Positions 1 to 7,278 are shown, numbered from the stretch's first letter. The stretch is 8,184 bases of DNA from Chryseobacterium sp. UBA6632 (GCA_002455915.1 DKLU01000467.1:1-8184), one strand, 5' to 3'. The notes: generated by a model not told the origin, from the letters alone. Numbers and translations are program-made.

Positions 1-560
1 CCGTTTACCTTTTTGATTCCTTCGCGAGAAATTCCGCTTACGAAGTCTGAAACAATATCTCTGTACGGCGCAGCTCCCGCTTTATTGGTTCCCAAAGAAG
101 GGTCTCCGCTACCTACGATATAAAGATTTCCGTTCAAAACTCCATTTTCATCCACCGTTCCTGAATATTCCAACTGAGTCATCCAGCGGTAATTTTCACC
201 CAACAGATTCATCGCGGTTTCTGTGGTTAATAATTTCGTGGTAGAAGCCGGAACCAAAGGGCTGGTTTCGTTGTACGAAGAGATTACTTTCTTCGTTTTC
301 GGGTCGTACACTACAAATCCCCAGGTTGCATTTTTAAGCACGGGATCTGCCATCATTGTGTTTACATTAATGTCTACAAGTTCTTTAGGCGACAAAATAG
401 TTTTCTCCACCATTGAAGTAATGGGAGAAGGTAAGTTTAAACTGCTCTTTTGATTGTCGTAAGCCTGAGAATATAGAACTGTAGATACGGTAGACTGGGC
501 AAGGAAAAATCCTGAAGCCAGTACCGCGGCGCTTGAAATATATTTTCTGAAATTTACCAT
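1..560 (-). CDS. dacB: D-alanyl-D-alanine carboxypeptidase/endopeptidase, PBP4 (peptidase S13) type, 3' end outside window
   Basis: Only the first 186 codons are present; the frame is open to the left edge. PBP4-type enzymes are periplasmic serine peptidases that remove the terminal D-Ala of peptidoglycan stem peptides and cut D-Ala-mDAP cross-links. The protein opens with a signal peptide: basic MVNFRKY, then a hydrophobic stretch at about residues 8-21, with possible cleavage after AQS (23) or SQA (33). The class hallmark SxxK is PASTTK, with Ser106 as expected nucleophile and Lys109. YIVGSGDPSLG at about residues 147-157 matches the GSGDP(S/T)L motif of the S13 family. The SxN and KTG motifs expected further on lie outside the window. 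The ATG at 560 is preceded directly by an in-frame TAG, so the frame cannot extend upstream. It is 162 bases from priA on the same strand. The family call is firm; the symbol follows the family and was not verified by search. Confidence 0.88.
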   Translation of the reverse strand, partial: MVNFRKYISSAAVLASGFFLAQSTVSTVLYSQAYDNQKSSLNLPSPITSMVEKTILSPKELVDINVNTMMADPVLKNATWGFVVYDPKTKKVISSYNETSPLVPASTTKLLTTETAMNLLGENYRWMTQLEYSGTVDENGVLNGNLYIVGSGDPSLGTNKAGAAPYRDIVSDFVSGISREGIKKVN

Positions 561-572
561 CTATTTTTTCAT
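561..572 (-). other. Three-codon mini-ORF (M-K-K-stop) abutting the dacB start
   Basis: On the minus strand the sequence ATGAAAAAATAG reads M K K stop and is followed with no gap by the dacB ATG in the same frame. MKK is the usual opening of a signal peptide. It could be a chance mini-ORF, a leader with stop-start coupling, or a trace of an older start cut off by a nonsense change. Nothing in the sequence decides between these. Confidence 0.45.
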
Positions 573-630
573 TTTGCTATATATTTTGGATAAAGTAAAA
601 ATCAATGGGTTAAATTGAAAATTAAATTTC

Positions 631-638
631 CAAACATA
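631..638 (-). promoter_or_regulatory. Candidate -7 promoter box for dacB
   Basis: The minus strand reads TATGTTTG, a full match to the Bacteroidota -7 consensus TAnnTTTG. It lies about 70 bases before the dacB ATG and after the end of priA. No TTG is found at the expected 17-23 bases upstream; the nearest, 11 bases away, is too close. This is therefore a one-box match in AT-rich DNA. Confidence 0.4.
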
Positions 639-722
639 TAATCAACGGTCAAAAGTAGAAAATATTGTTATATAGTAGTTTAGTAGACTATTATAAAAGG
701 CTATAAAGTTTGTTAAAAATTG

Positions 723-3170
723 TTAAAAATCTACAAAAACGTCTTTTTTAATGCTTTGATAAGCAGTAATTTCTTCAAATTCTGTTAGACTTAACAAAAC
801 CAGCTTCTTATATTCCTCATACTTTTTCCCTCTCGGAAGTTTAAGCATAATTTGAAACTGATACAAATTATTTAGCCTTGCAATCTGTGCTTTTTCAGGG
901 CCTAAAACACAATCTTCAGGCAGATATTTTCTTAAAATTGAACCTAAAAACTGAGAAGCGCGGTTTACTTTGTCTTCTCGTCTATGTTTCAGCTCAATCA
1001 TAATTAATTTTGTGAACGGCGGATAATGGAATTTTTGTCTTTCCGTTAAAATATATTTATAAACCTTAGCTGGATTATTCATTTTAATTAATTGAAAAAC
1101 AGAATGATCCGGATTAAAAGTCTGAATTAAAATTTTTCCTTTCCCCGAAACTCTTCCCGCTCTTCCGGAAACCTGTGTAATCAGTTGATAAGCTCTTTCT
1201 TCCGCTCTGAAATCCTGAACATACAACATAGAATCTGCTTTCGGAATCGCCACCAATTCAATATGCTCAAAATCCAATCCTTTGGAAATCATTTGAGTAC
1301 CAACGACAATATCCGTTTCTCTATCTTCAATTTTTTCGTATAATTTTTCGTAGGCAAATTTCTTTCGCATGGAATCTACATCCATTCTATCTACTTCATT
1401 TTCAGGAAATAATTTGACAACTTCTTCATGAATCTGCTCAACTCCTACTCCTCTTTCGTTCAAATTTTCAGAATGACATTTCGGGCAAGTCTTTGGTTTT
1501 GAAGCTCTCTGACCGCAATAATGGCATTTCATTTCATTTGCAGCTTTGTGATAAGTCATCACCACGTCACAATTCGAACAATAATTCACGTAACCGCAAG
1601 TCTCACATTCAACAACATTCGCATAACCACGGCGGTTATGAAGAACAATTGCCTGATTTTTCTCGTCTACAACTTTCTTAATTTCATCAATTAAATACAA
1701 AGAAAAATTTCCCGAAACTTTTTTAGAATCCTGAGCTTCTTTAAAATTAATCAGTTCATATTCAGGAAGATTTACATTTCCGAAACGTTCTTCAAGAAAA
1801 ACATATTTCATTTTATCCTTTCGGGCATTGTAATAACTTTCAACTGAAGGCGTTGCAGAACCTAAAATCACATTCGCTCCGTAAAAATGTCCAAAAACCA
1901 AAGCGGCATCTTTTGCATTAAAATAAGGTGAAACTTCTCTCGGTTTGTAAGCAGAATCGTGCTCTTCATCTACGACAATTAAACCTAAATTCTGAAAAGG
2001 TAAAAACAGCGCATTTCGTGTTCCAATCAGGATTTTAATATCATTTTGACGAATTCTTCTCCAGACTTCCACGCGCTCAAAATCGGTTAGTTTCTGATGA
2101 TAAAAACCAAGCTGTCGACCGTATTTTTTTTCTAAACGTTGAGTAATTTGTTTAGTTAAAGCGATTTCAGGAAGCAAAAAAAGTACATTTTTGCCTTCCT
2201 GAATGCATTCTTCAATTTTCTCTAAATAAATATGTGTTTTTCCTGAAGAAGTAACGCCATGAAGAAGCACATTTTTACCTTCTTCAAAAGCTTCATCGAC
2301 TTCTATTTTTGTCGATTTTTGCGCTTCCGAAAGTTCTTCCAATTCCTCAATTTCGCCTTCATAGCTTTCTATCCGGTCTTTCTGCATATAATATTCTTCA
2401 ACCAAACCTTTATCAACCAAAGCCTTAAAATGTGAACTTCCAAAATATCCGTCTTCAAAAAGTTCTGATTTTTTGATATGCAAATCTGGATTTTCAGTCT
2501 GCTTTTCTAAAATATGTAGGAAAAGATCTTTCTGCTTCTGCGCTCTTTTTAATGATAAAAGGATTTCCGTAAGATTTTGTCTTTGTAAAACCTCATCATT
2601 GATTTTCACATAAGCAACTTCTTTTGCCTTGTATTTTTCAGCAATTTTTTCATCAATTTCAATATATTGCAAATCAATCAACGAATTGATGGTCTTGATG
2701 ATATCTTTCTTCGGAATGAATGCTTCAATATCCGTTAAATTAATCAACTGACGCACTTCCAATGCCTGAATAAGATACATTTCGTTGACGTCGAGATTTT
2801 CAAATTCAACTTTTACATTGGGCTTTAATTTTAAATAGGTTTCGCTTTCCAGCTTTAAAGAAGACGGAAACGCAAAACGATAAATTTCTCCCAATCCACA
2901 TAAATAATACTCTGAAAGCCAGTTCCAGAATTTGATCTGCTCTTGAGGAACAATCGGTTGGTCATCCAAAATACTGATGACTTCTTTCGCGACAAACTCA
3001 ATCGGTTCTTTGTCATGAAGCTCAAAAACAATTCCAGTATAAATTTTCTTACCGCCAAACGGAACCAAAACCCGCATCCCGATTTGAATATCAGAGATTA
3101 ATTCTTCGGGAACTTTGTAAGTGAAAGATCCTTTTAAGTTTAACGGTAAAACAATTTGAGCGTAATTCAA
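723..3170 (-). CDS. priA: Primosomal protein N' (replication-restart helicase PriA)
   Basis: PriA is a cytoplasmic 3'-to-5' superfamily 2 helicase that recognises stalled forks and D-loops and starts reloading of the replicative helicase. All its signatures are visible in 815 residues, longer than the 732 of E. coli PriA. The N-terminal DNA-binding part begins NYAQIVLPLNLKGSFTY and includes GMRVLVPFG. Walker A is GVTSSGKT (305-312), the DEEH box is at 401-404, and motif III is GSATPS (437-442). Two zinc sites use eight cysteines (522, 525, 531, 534, 549, 552, 562, 565). GTQMISKGLDF (from 624) and QVSGRAGR (666-673) complete the helicase core. The start is TTG: an in-frame TAA lies seven codons upstream with no ATG between, and the first internal ATG (Met32) would remove the conserved N terminus. 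No frameshift or missing motif was seen. dacB follows after 162 bases. Confidence 0.97.
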   Translation of the reverse strand: MNYAQIVLPLNLKGSFTYKVPEELISDIQIGMRVLVPFGGKKIYTGIVFELHDKEPIEFVAKEVISILDDQPIVPQEQIKFWNWLSEYYLCGLGEIYRFAFPSSLKLESETYLKLKPNVKVEFENLDVNEMYLIQALEVRQLINLTDIEAFIPKKDIIKTINSLIDLQYIEIDEKIAEKYKAKEVAYVKINDEVLQRQNLTEILLSLKRAQKQKDLFLHILEKQTENPDLHIKKSELFEDGYFGSSHFKALVDKGLVEEYYMQKDRIESYEGEIEELEELSEAQKSTKIEVDEAFEEGKNVLLHGVTSSGKTHIYLEKIEECIQEGKNVLFLLPEIALTKQITQRLEKKYGRQLGFYHQKLTDFERVEVWRRIRQNDIKILIGTRNALFLPFQNLGLIVVDEEHDSAYKPREVSPYFNAKDAALVFGHFYGANVILGSATPSVESYYNARKDKMKYVFLEERFGNVNLPEYELINFKEAQDSKKVSGNFSLYLIDEIKKVVDEKNQAIVLHNRRGYANVVECETCGYVNYCSNCDVVMTYHKAANEMKCHYCGQRASKPKTCPKCHSENLNERGVGVEQIHEEVVKLFPENEVDRMDVDSMRKKFAYEKLYEKIEDRETDIVVGTQMISKGLDFEHIELVAIPKADSMLYVQDFRAEERAYQLITQVSGRAGRVSGKGKILIQTFNPDHSVFQLIKMNNPAKVYKYILTERQKFHYPPFTKLIMIELKHRREDKVNRASQFLGSILRKYLPEDCVLGPEKAQIARLNNLYQFQIMLKLPRGKKYEEYKKLVLLSLTEFEEITAYQSIKKDVFVDF

Positions 3171-3187
3171 GAGAAATTTTTAAAATG

Positions 3188-3218
3188 TAAAATTAATTTT
3201 TTCTTTTGTGAACTGCAA
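3188..3218 (-). promoter_or_regulatory. Candidate promoter for priA
   Basis: On the minus strand TTG (3218-3216), a 20-base spacer and TAATTTTA (3195-3188) fit the flavobacterial pattern TTG-N17-23-TAnnTTTG with one mismatch in the last base. It would start transcription roughly 13 bases before the TTG start codon. The local AT content makes such a match easy to obtain by chance. Confidence 0.4.
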
Positions 3219-3234
3219 TTTTTTTGCTTTTTTG

Positions 3235-3260
3235 AACGCAAAGAACACTAAGTTTTTTTT
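3235..3260. repeat. AACGCAAAG-type short repeat, copy 1
   Basis: The plus strand reads AACGCAAAGAACACTAAG followed by a run of T. A related unit, AACGCAAAAAGCGTAAAG followed by T-rich sequence, occurs at 3380-3402. The two resemble a degenerate pair with consensus near AACGCAAAgaacgcTAAGTTTTT. The function is unknown. Confidence 0.45.
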
Positions 3261-3339
3261 TGACTACTATCCATTTTTAAGTTCAAAAAGGCGTTTTATT
3301 TAACTAAGTTTAATTTGTGGTGAATATAGCTGCATTATT

Positions 3340-3376
3340 GTCATTCAGAACGAAATGAAGTGGAGTGAAGAATCTA
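3340..3376 (+). repeat. GTCATTC...GAAGAATCT dispersed repeat, copy A
   Basis: The element begins GTCATTCAGAACGAAATGAA and ends GTGAAGAATCT. It shares both ends with the copies at 7280-7303 and 7346-7382, and its general plan (GTCATT at one end, AATCT at the other) with the elements at 3521-3549 and 3726-3751. Short elements of this look are, to my knowledge, frequent between genes in Flavobacteriia; their role is unknown. Confidence 0.65.
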
Positions 3377-3379
3377 TTT

Positions 3380-3402
3380 AACGCAAAAAGCGTAAAGTTT
3401 TT
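3380..3402. repeat. AACGCAAAG-type short repeat, copy 2
   Basis: The plus strand reads AACGCAAAAAGCGTAAAG and then T-rich sequence, similar to the unit at 3235-3260. It begins three to four bases after the end of a GTCATT...AATCT repeat, so the two element types sit side by side. Confidence 0.4.
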
Positions 3403-3478
3403 GTTATTTTTATTGAAAAAATTTTTCGTTCGCAAGGGAGTTTCACTCAGCAAATGACCTGATGTTTTTTACAACCTG

Positions 3479-3496
3479 ACTTCATTCCGAATGATA
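3479..3496 (-). repeat. Fragment of the GTCATTC repeat family
   Basis: On the minus strand TATCATTCGGAATGAAG resembles the first half of the GTCATTCnGAAnGAAG repeat. The AATCT end is missing, so this looks like a decayed or partial copy. The match is short and could be chance. Confidence 0.35.
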
Positions 3497-3520
3497 GTTT
3501 TTTCTTTTCCTTGAATTGTA

Positions 3521-3549
3521 GAGATTGCTTCGCTTTGCTCGCAATGACA
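3521..3549 (-). repeat. GTCATTGCGAG...GAAGCAATCT dispersed repeat, copy C
   Basis: On the minus strand the element begins GTCATTGCGAGCAAAGCGAA and ends GCAATCTC. It is a second subtype of the same plan: GTCATT at one end, a GAAG core and AATCT at the other. Read in one frame it gives VIASKAKQS, a string typical of false ORFs called over such repeats. Confidence 0.65.
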
Positions 3550-3573
3550 AATGTTTTAAGAATGACTTCCACC

Positions 3574-3668
3574 CTAGCCCGGATTGCAACGGCATCCTTT
3601 TGGGTTGCGGGCGCAGCGAAGCGGAGCCCGTAACCCAAAAGATATAGTGAAAAGCCGGAAATAGCTCC
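3574..3668. repeat. Dispersed hairpin element, possibly a structured RNA
   Basis: A 16-base-pair stem joins 3597-3612 to 3626-3641 with only one G-T pair (3607/3631) and a 13-base loop. Outside it, CCGG at 3579-3582 can pair with CCGG at 3655-3658, and AGC at 3576-3578 with GCT at 3664-3666, giving a closed two-layer structure. The flanks CTAGCCCGG, GGCATCC, AAAAGATATAG and AATAGCTCC resemble a hairpin element I remember as common between genes in Flavobacteriia, perhaps related to the flavo-1 RNA family; that identification is from memory. It is GC-rich against an AT-rich background. No T run follows the stem on the minus strand, so it is not a standard terminator of the AEC gene. Confidence 0.65.
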
Positions 3669-3680
3669 TGAAAAAATTGC

Positions 3681-3708
3681 TGGAAGTTGAAAGATGGATG
3701 ATGGAAGT
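3681..3708. repeat. Degenerate heptamer run (TGGAAGT-like, 4 units)
   Basis: Four consecutive 7-base units read TGGAAGT, TGAAAGA, TGGATGA and TGGAAGT. The first and last are identical and the middle two differ by two or three bases. It lies a dozen bases beyond the hairpin element and seems to be a decayed tandem repeat with the same period as the arrays beside cutC. Confidence 0.5.
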
Positions 3709-3725
3709 TTAAATGATTGAAAATA

Positions 3726-3751
3726 ATAGATTTCTCCTTTCTCGAAATGAC
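3726..3751 (-). repeat. GTCATTTCGAG...GAGAAATCT dispersed repeat, copy D
   Basis: On the minus strand the element begins GTCATTTCGAGAAAGGAG and ends AAATCTA. It represents a third subtype of the GTCATT...AATCT plan and ends nine bases after the AEC gene's stop codon in transcription direction. Confidence 0.55.
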
Positions 3752-3760
3752 AAGTTTGGA

Positions 3761-4669
3761 TTAAAATAGATACTCAATAATATAATACCAAATTGCTGAA
3801 GTAAAAAGTCCCACAATAATACTAAATCCGATGGTTAAATTTGTGAGTTTTGTATTTAACCTGAATTGCTCGGCGATAATGCTGGAAGTCAAAACAGCCG
3901 GCATGGCAGACTCAAAAATGGTTATTTTAGCAATATTTCCCTTTATTCCAAACAGAAAAGCTAAGCCAAGCGTAATGGCAGGAGCAAGAATCAATTTATA
4001 AAACATCGATGTTGACATTTGCGGAATTAATTTCTTCCAGCCGTTGAATTTTAATTGTAATCCGACAGAAAATAATGCTAACGGACTTACTGTTGCCGCC
4101 AGTTTGTCGAAAAACGGTTCTGCTGAAGTAAAATCGATGAACTGAGATAAGACCAATGCCGCGATACAACCCACCAACGGCGGAAAAGTTATCAACCTCT
4201 TTAATATAAATTTTGCGCTTACTTCTCCGGATTTGCTTCCTCCCTTTAATGCAGCAATCATTCCCAATGTTGACAGTGAAAAAAACATGGTCTGATCACA
4301 GATAATAGCAATGCTTAAAAGACTTTCGCCATAAAAAGCGGAAACCAACGGAAAGCCTAAAAATGAGGTATTGCTGTAGCCGCTTACCAATTCCAAGGTG
4401 CTTCTCGACCGCCTTGAATATCCTTTTCTTTTGCTGTAAAACATCATGAAGAAAAAGCAGAAAACCGAAGTAAGAAACGTTGCAGCAATAGGAAAAAGCA
4501 TTTCGGTACTCCAATGAACTTTCGGAAGGTATTTGAATGAAACCGCCGGAAGCGCAAGGTAGAGAATCCATGTATTAATACCTTTGTGAGCATCGGGATG
4601 GATAGATTTTGTTGCTTTGAAGATCATTCCTGCCAAAATACATACCGCGATCAAAACAAAATTTACCAT
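3761..4669 (-). CDS. AEC (auxin efflux carrier) family membrane transporter
   Basis: This is a 302-residue inner-membrane protein of the AEC/Mem_trans family, whose bacterial members export or exchange organic anions such as malate or malonate in studied cases. About ten hydrophobic segments are visible, near residues 2-18, 32-48, 57-79, 97-113, 117-140, 157-177, 192-206, 219-241, 250-267 and 276-302. Family-like motifs include SGYSNTSFLGFPLVSAF (96-112) before the central loop, SPLALFSVGLQL (195-206) and FESAMPAVL (252-260). A basic loop KRKGYSRRSR (80-89) fits a cytoplasmic side. Length is normal for bacterial members. The ATG at 4669 lies just downstream of a good promoter match. No substrate can be read from the neighbours, so no symbol is given. 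Confidence 0.88.
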   Translation of the reverse strand: MVNFVLIAVCILAGMIFKATKSIHPDAHKGINTWILYLALPAVSFKYLPKVHWSTEMLFPIAATFLTSVFCFFFMMFYSKRKGYSRRSRSTLELVSGYSNTSFLGFPLVSAFYGESLLSIAIICDQTMFFSLSTLGMIAALKGGSKSGEVSAKFILKRLITFPPLVGCIAALVLSQFIDFTSAEPFFDKLAATVSPLALFSVGLQLKFNGWKKLIPQMSTSMFYKLILAPAITLGLAFLFGIKGNIAKITIFESAMPAVLTSSIIAEQFRLNTKLTNLTIGFSIIVGLFTSAIWYYIIEYLF

Positions 4670-4688
4670 AGCTTTTTTAGATAAGGGA

Positions 4689-4716
4689 CAAATTTACGGC
4701 TGATTTTTGGAAACAA
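4689..4716 (-). promoter_or_regulatory. Promoter of the AEC transporter gene
   Basis: On the minus strand TTG (4716-4714), a 17-base spacer and TAAATTTG (4696-4689) match the flavobacterial consensus TTG-N17-23-TAnnTTTG in both boxes. Transcription would start about 15 bases before the ATG. Its place just after the beta-mannosidase terminator supports separate transcription of the two genes. Confidence 0.6.
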
Positions 4717-4732
4717 CTTAATTTTTTAAAAG

Positions 4733-4765
4733 AAAGCTTCAAGGTTTTGAAAACCCTGAAGCTTT
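4733..4765 (-). terminator. Rho-independent terminator of the beta-mannosidase gene
   Basis: The 33-base segment folds into a stem with AAAGCTTCA pairing to TGAAGCTTT and an inner GGTTTT/AAAACC, joined by a pair that is G-U in minus-strand RNA. This gives about 16 pairs around a one-base centre, in practice a small loop. On the minus strand it is followed by CTTTT and lies seven bases after the TAA of the beta-mannosidase gene. Confidence 0.8.
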
Positions 4766-4772
4766 AAATATG

Positions 4773-7241
4773 TTAATTCATTGTATCAAACAAGCTCATC
4801 ACCTCAACTTTTTCCAAAGGTTTAGAAAGTATGATTCTTTTAGAGGTCTTCGGAAGCAAGTCGAAGAAATTATCACTAAAATGAGTATCTCCAATTAGGT
4901 AAACATCTTTCGCCAAAACATCTGTTGAAACTTCAATTTCGGTTAGGGATATTTTTTTGATCTGAATAGCTGGCTTTGAAAGGTTTAAATCCTTTGGTCT
5001 GTTATAGTAGAATAATTTTTCGGATTTTTTATCCGTAGTATTAAAACTAATTTTTAAAACCGCTTTAGACAAATCGAACTTTGTAAAATCTTCTTTCTTT
5101 ATTTCAAACTGTTTTTTGCTTGAATTGGCTTCTACAATATTGACAGTATCCATTGACCATAAAACCTTGCCTTCAAAATTTAATAATTCTAATTCAGCAT
5201 TACCTTTTATATCATTTAATAAATCATTAATGAAATAAATTACATACGTTTTTTCTTTCTCTTCAACCGAGATTAAAAGGTTTTCAAAACTTCTTTTCAC
5301 CTGATAATGCAATGCTTTCCAGTTTCCTAAGTAATCAATCGACGACCATGAAACCACCGGCCAACAATCATTTAATTGCCAATACAAAGTTCCCATATTG
5401 TAAGGTTTTGCGCGGCGATGCGCTTCGATGGCAACCTGCATTCCACGAGCCTGAAGCAATTGAGAAACGTAATTATATTTCACAAAATCAGTGGGAATCT
5501 TATAATCCCGTTTCATATAATTATCAATGATTTCCCAACCTCTCGAATGTTTTTCGTGTGCTTTAATTGTTTCGTTCTGTAAACTTAAATCCGGTTTTCC
5601 TGAAAACATTGATTTTGTAGTTTCCAACGTTGGCATTCCCTGAAAACCATATTCAGACGCAAACCTCGGAACTTTTTCATTAAAGATTTCAAATGGCTGC
5701 TCGCCCCACCAAACACCCCAGTAATGTGAATCTCCTTCGGTTAAGCTTTCTTTATGTCCCCAACCGATGGATGGCGAACTTGGCCAATAAATCGATTTGT
5801 CTTTTGAAGCAACTTCATGAATTGCATTGGGAACAACTTCATGAAAAAGCTTTTTATAATCTTTCCAAACTTGTAAAGAATCTTCTTTAGAATAATTAAG
5901 CTGTTTCTGATATCCCCAATTCACAATGGCTTCATCAATTTCATTATTTCCACACCATAAGGCTAATGATGCGTGATTCTGAAGCCGATTTACCTGATAT
6001 TTTACTTCTTCTTTTACATTATTAAGAAAATCTTCATCTGCCGGATAAAAGTTTCCTGCAAACATAAAATCCTGCCAAACCAAAATTCCGTTCTCATCAC
6101 AAGCTTTGTAAAATTCATCATCTTCGTAAATTCCGCCTCCCCAGATGCGAATCATATTCATATTCGCTTCTTTAGAATCTTTGATCAGCTTTTGATATTT
6201 TTCTTTGGTAATTCTTGGTGTGAAACTGTCAGACGGAATCCAGTTCGTACCTTTTGCATACATTGGATTTCCATTAACTTTAAAGTAAAAAGATTTTCCT
6301 TTTACATCTTTTTCCTGAATTAATTCAATTGTTTTCAATCCAATTCGTTCAGATTTTTCGGCAATGATTTTTGAATCTTTTTGTAATAAAATTTTTAATT
6401 GATACAAATTAGGATCTCCCCAACCGTTGGGTTGCCATAATTTTGGATTCTGAATCTGATAGGGAATCGAAACTTGATTTAATCCTAATTTTAAATTAAT
6501 ACTTTGAGATTTTCCATTAATTAAAAAACTATATTTTCCTTCTTTTTCTGCAAAAATTTCAGCATGAATTTTTAAATCTGCTTCTTGTTTTTTTACAATT
6601 CTCTGTTCAATTTTTACGTTTTCAAGTTTGGCCTGATTCCAGAAATTTAATTTTACCTCTTTCCAGATTCCCGCCGTCACCAATCTTGGTCCCCAATCCC
6701 ATCCAAACTGATACTGAGCTTTTCTCACAAAACTTCTCGGTGTTTCAGGCATTGTAAACGGAACTTTTTTGGCTAATTCTTTTCCAATATTTATTGCCGA
6801 TTTAAATTTAATCTGTAAAATATTTTCACCAATTTTAAAATTTTGCTTAACAGGAATTTTCCATTTCCTGAACATATTATCAGTGGTTTGCAGTAATTTT
6901 CCGTTTATATAAATTTCAGAAAATGTATCCAATCCTTCAAAAACCAATTCAATATTTTCATTTTTTAATTCGTTTGAAGAAATATTAAATGACGTCTGAT
7001 AATCCCAATCTTCATTTTCAATCCACTGTACTTTTTTTTCATTTTCATCTTTGTACGGATCGGGAATAATTTTGTTATTCATCAAATCCAGATGTACTGT
7101 ACCTGGAACCGTGGCGGTAAGCCATTTATTTTCCTTAGCGTTTTTGAATTGCCATTTTTCGATGGATAAATTTCGCTCAGAAAACTGAGCATTGATTAGG
7201 GTTTGTATAAAAAGAAACGCAAAAAATACAGTTTTTTTCAT
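4773..7241 (-). CDS. Exported beta-mannosidase, glycoside hydrolase family 2
   Basis: The enzyme would release terminal non-reducing beta-D-mannose from mannosides, outside the cytoplasm. From the ATG at 7241 it has 822 residues, close to other bacterial GH2 beta-mannosidases. A signal peptide is clear: KK, a hydrophobic stretch at 4-16 and a cleavage site INA/Q after residue 18, with no lipobox. A beta-sandwich sugar-binding domain follows, ending with GWDWGPR (180-186), a beta-mannosidase hallmark. Then come an Ig-like domain, a TIM barrel with RIWGGGIYEDDEF (from 365), the acid/base Glu434 in WCGNNE and the nucleophile Glu530 in ASEYG. C-terminal Ig-like domains follow from about 640. A TTG one codon upstream (7244) could extend the frame by one residue, but ATG is preferred. 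No SusC/SusD or other sugar genes are adjacent, so the natural substrate is unclear. Confidence 0.93.
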   Translation of the reverse strand: MKKTVFFAFLFIQTLINAQFSERNLSIEKWQFKNAKENKWLTATVPGTVHLDLMNNKIIPDPYKDENEKKVQWIENEDWDYQTSFNISSNELKNENIELVFEGLDTFSEIYINGKLLQTTDNMFRKWKIPVKQNFKIGENILQIKFKSAINIGKELAKKVPFTMPETPRSFVRKAQYQFGWDWGPRLVTAGIWKEVKLNFWNQAKLENVKIEQRIVKKQEADLKIHAEIFAEKEGKYSFLINGKSQSINLKLGLNQVSIPYQIQNPKLWQPNGWGDPNLYQLKILLQKDSKIIAEKSERIGLKTIELIQEKDVKGKSFYFKVNGNPMYAKGTNWIPSDSFTPRITKEKYQKLIKDSKEANMNMIRIWGGGIYEDDEFYKACDENGILVWQDFMFAGNFYPADEDFLNNVKEEVKYQVNRLQNHASLALWCGNNEIDEAIVNWGYQKQLNYSKEDSLQVWKDYKKLFHEVVPNAIHEVASKDKSIYWPSSPSIGWGHKESLTEGDSHYWGVWWGEQPFEIFNEKVPRFASEYGFQGMPTLETTKSMFSGKPDLSLQNETIKAHEKHSRGWEIIDNYMKRDYKIPTDFVKYNYVSQLLQARGMQVAIEAHRRAKPYNMGTLYWQLNDCWPVVSWSSIDYLGNWKALHYQVKRSFENLLISVEEKEKTYVIYFINDLLNDIKGNAELELLNFEGKVLWSMDTVNIVEANSSKKQFEIKKEDFTKFDLSKAVLKISFNTTDKKSEKLFYYNRPKDLNLSKPAIQIKKISLTEIEVSTDVLAKDVYLIGDTHFSDNFFDLLPKTSKRIILSKPLEKVEVMSLFDTMN

Positions 7242-7278
7242 CAATAATTTGAGTTATATTGGTATTTAACGGAATGCT

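Larger units (their letters stand above)
3171..3760. other. Gene-free 590-base intergenic region made of repeats
   Basis: No credible protein gene lies here. The only open frame of note (3447-3638, minus) is read straight through two repeat elements and is judged spurious. Apart from the priA promoter candidate, the region holds two degenerate AACGCAAAG-type units, four members or fragments of a GTCATT...AATCT repeat family, one long hairpin element and a degenerate heptamer run, each listed separately. It separates the AEC transporter gene from priA, which argues against an operon. Confidence 0.8.

Noticed and set aside
223..453. 76-codon open frame on the plus strand at the left edge
   Set aside because: It is antisense to the dacB segment that encodes the conserved SxxK region, so it is a shadow of that gene.
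661..722. Possible terminator hairpin after priA (ATAGT/ACTAT)
   Set aside because: The stem is only about five AT-rich pairs with no T run behind it.
3447..3638. 63-codon open frame on the minus strand in the long intergenic region
   Set aside because: It reads through the hairpin element and a GTCATTGCGAG repeat, giving the VIASKAKQS string typical of false ORFs over such repeats. It has no domain and no promoter of its own.
5973..6323. 116-codon open frame on the plus strand
   Set aside because: It lies entirely antisense to the conserved catalytic barrel of the beta-mannosidase gene and has no recognisable domain.
7242..7244. TTG as the start of the beta-mannosidase gene
   Set aside because: It adds only one residue before a standard ATG that begins a normal MKK signal peptide; ATG is the more likely start.
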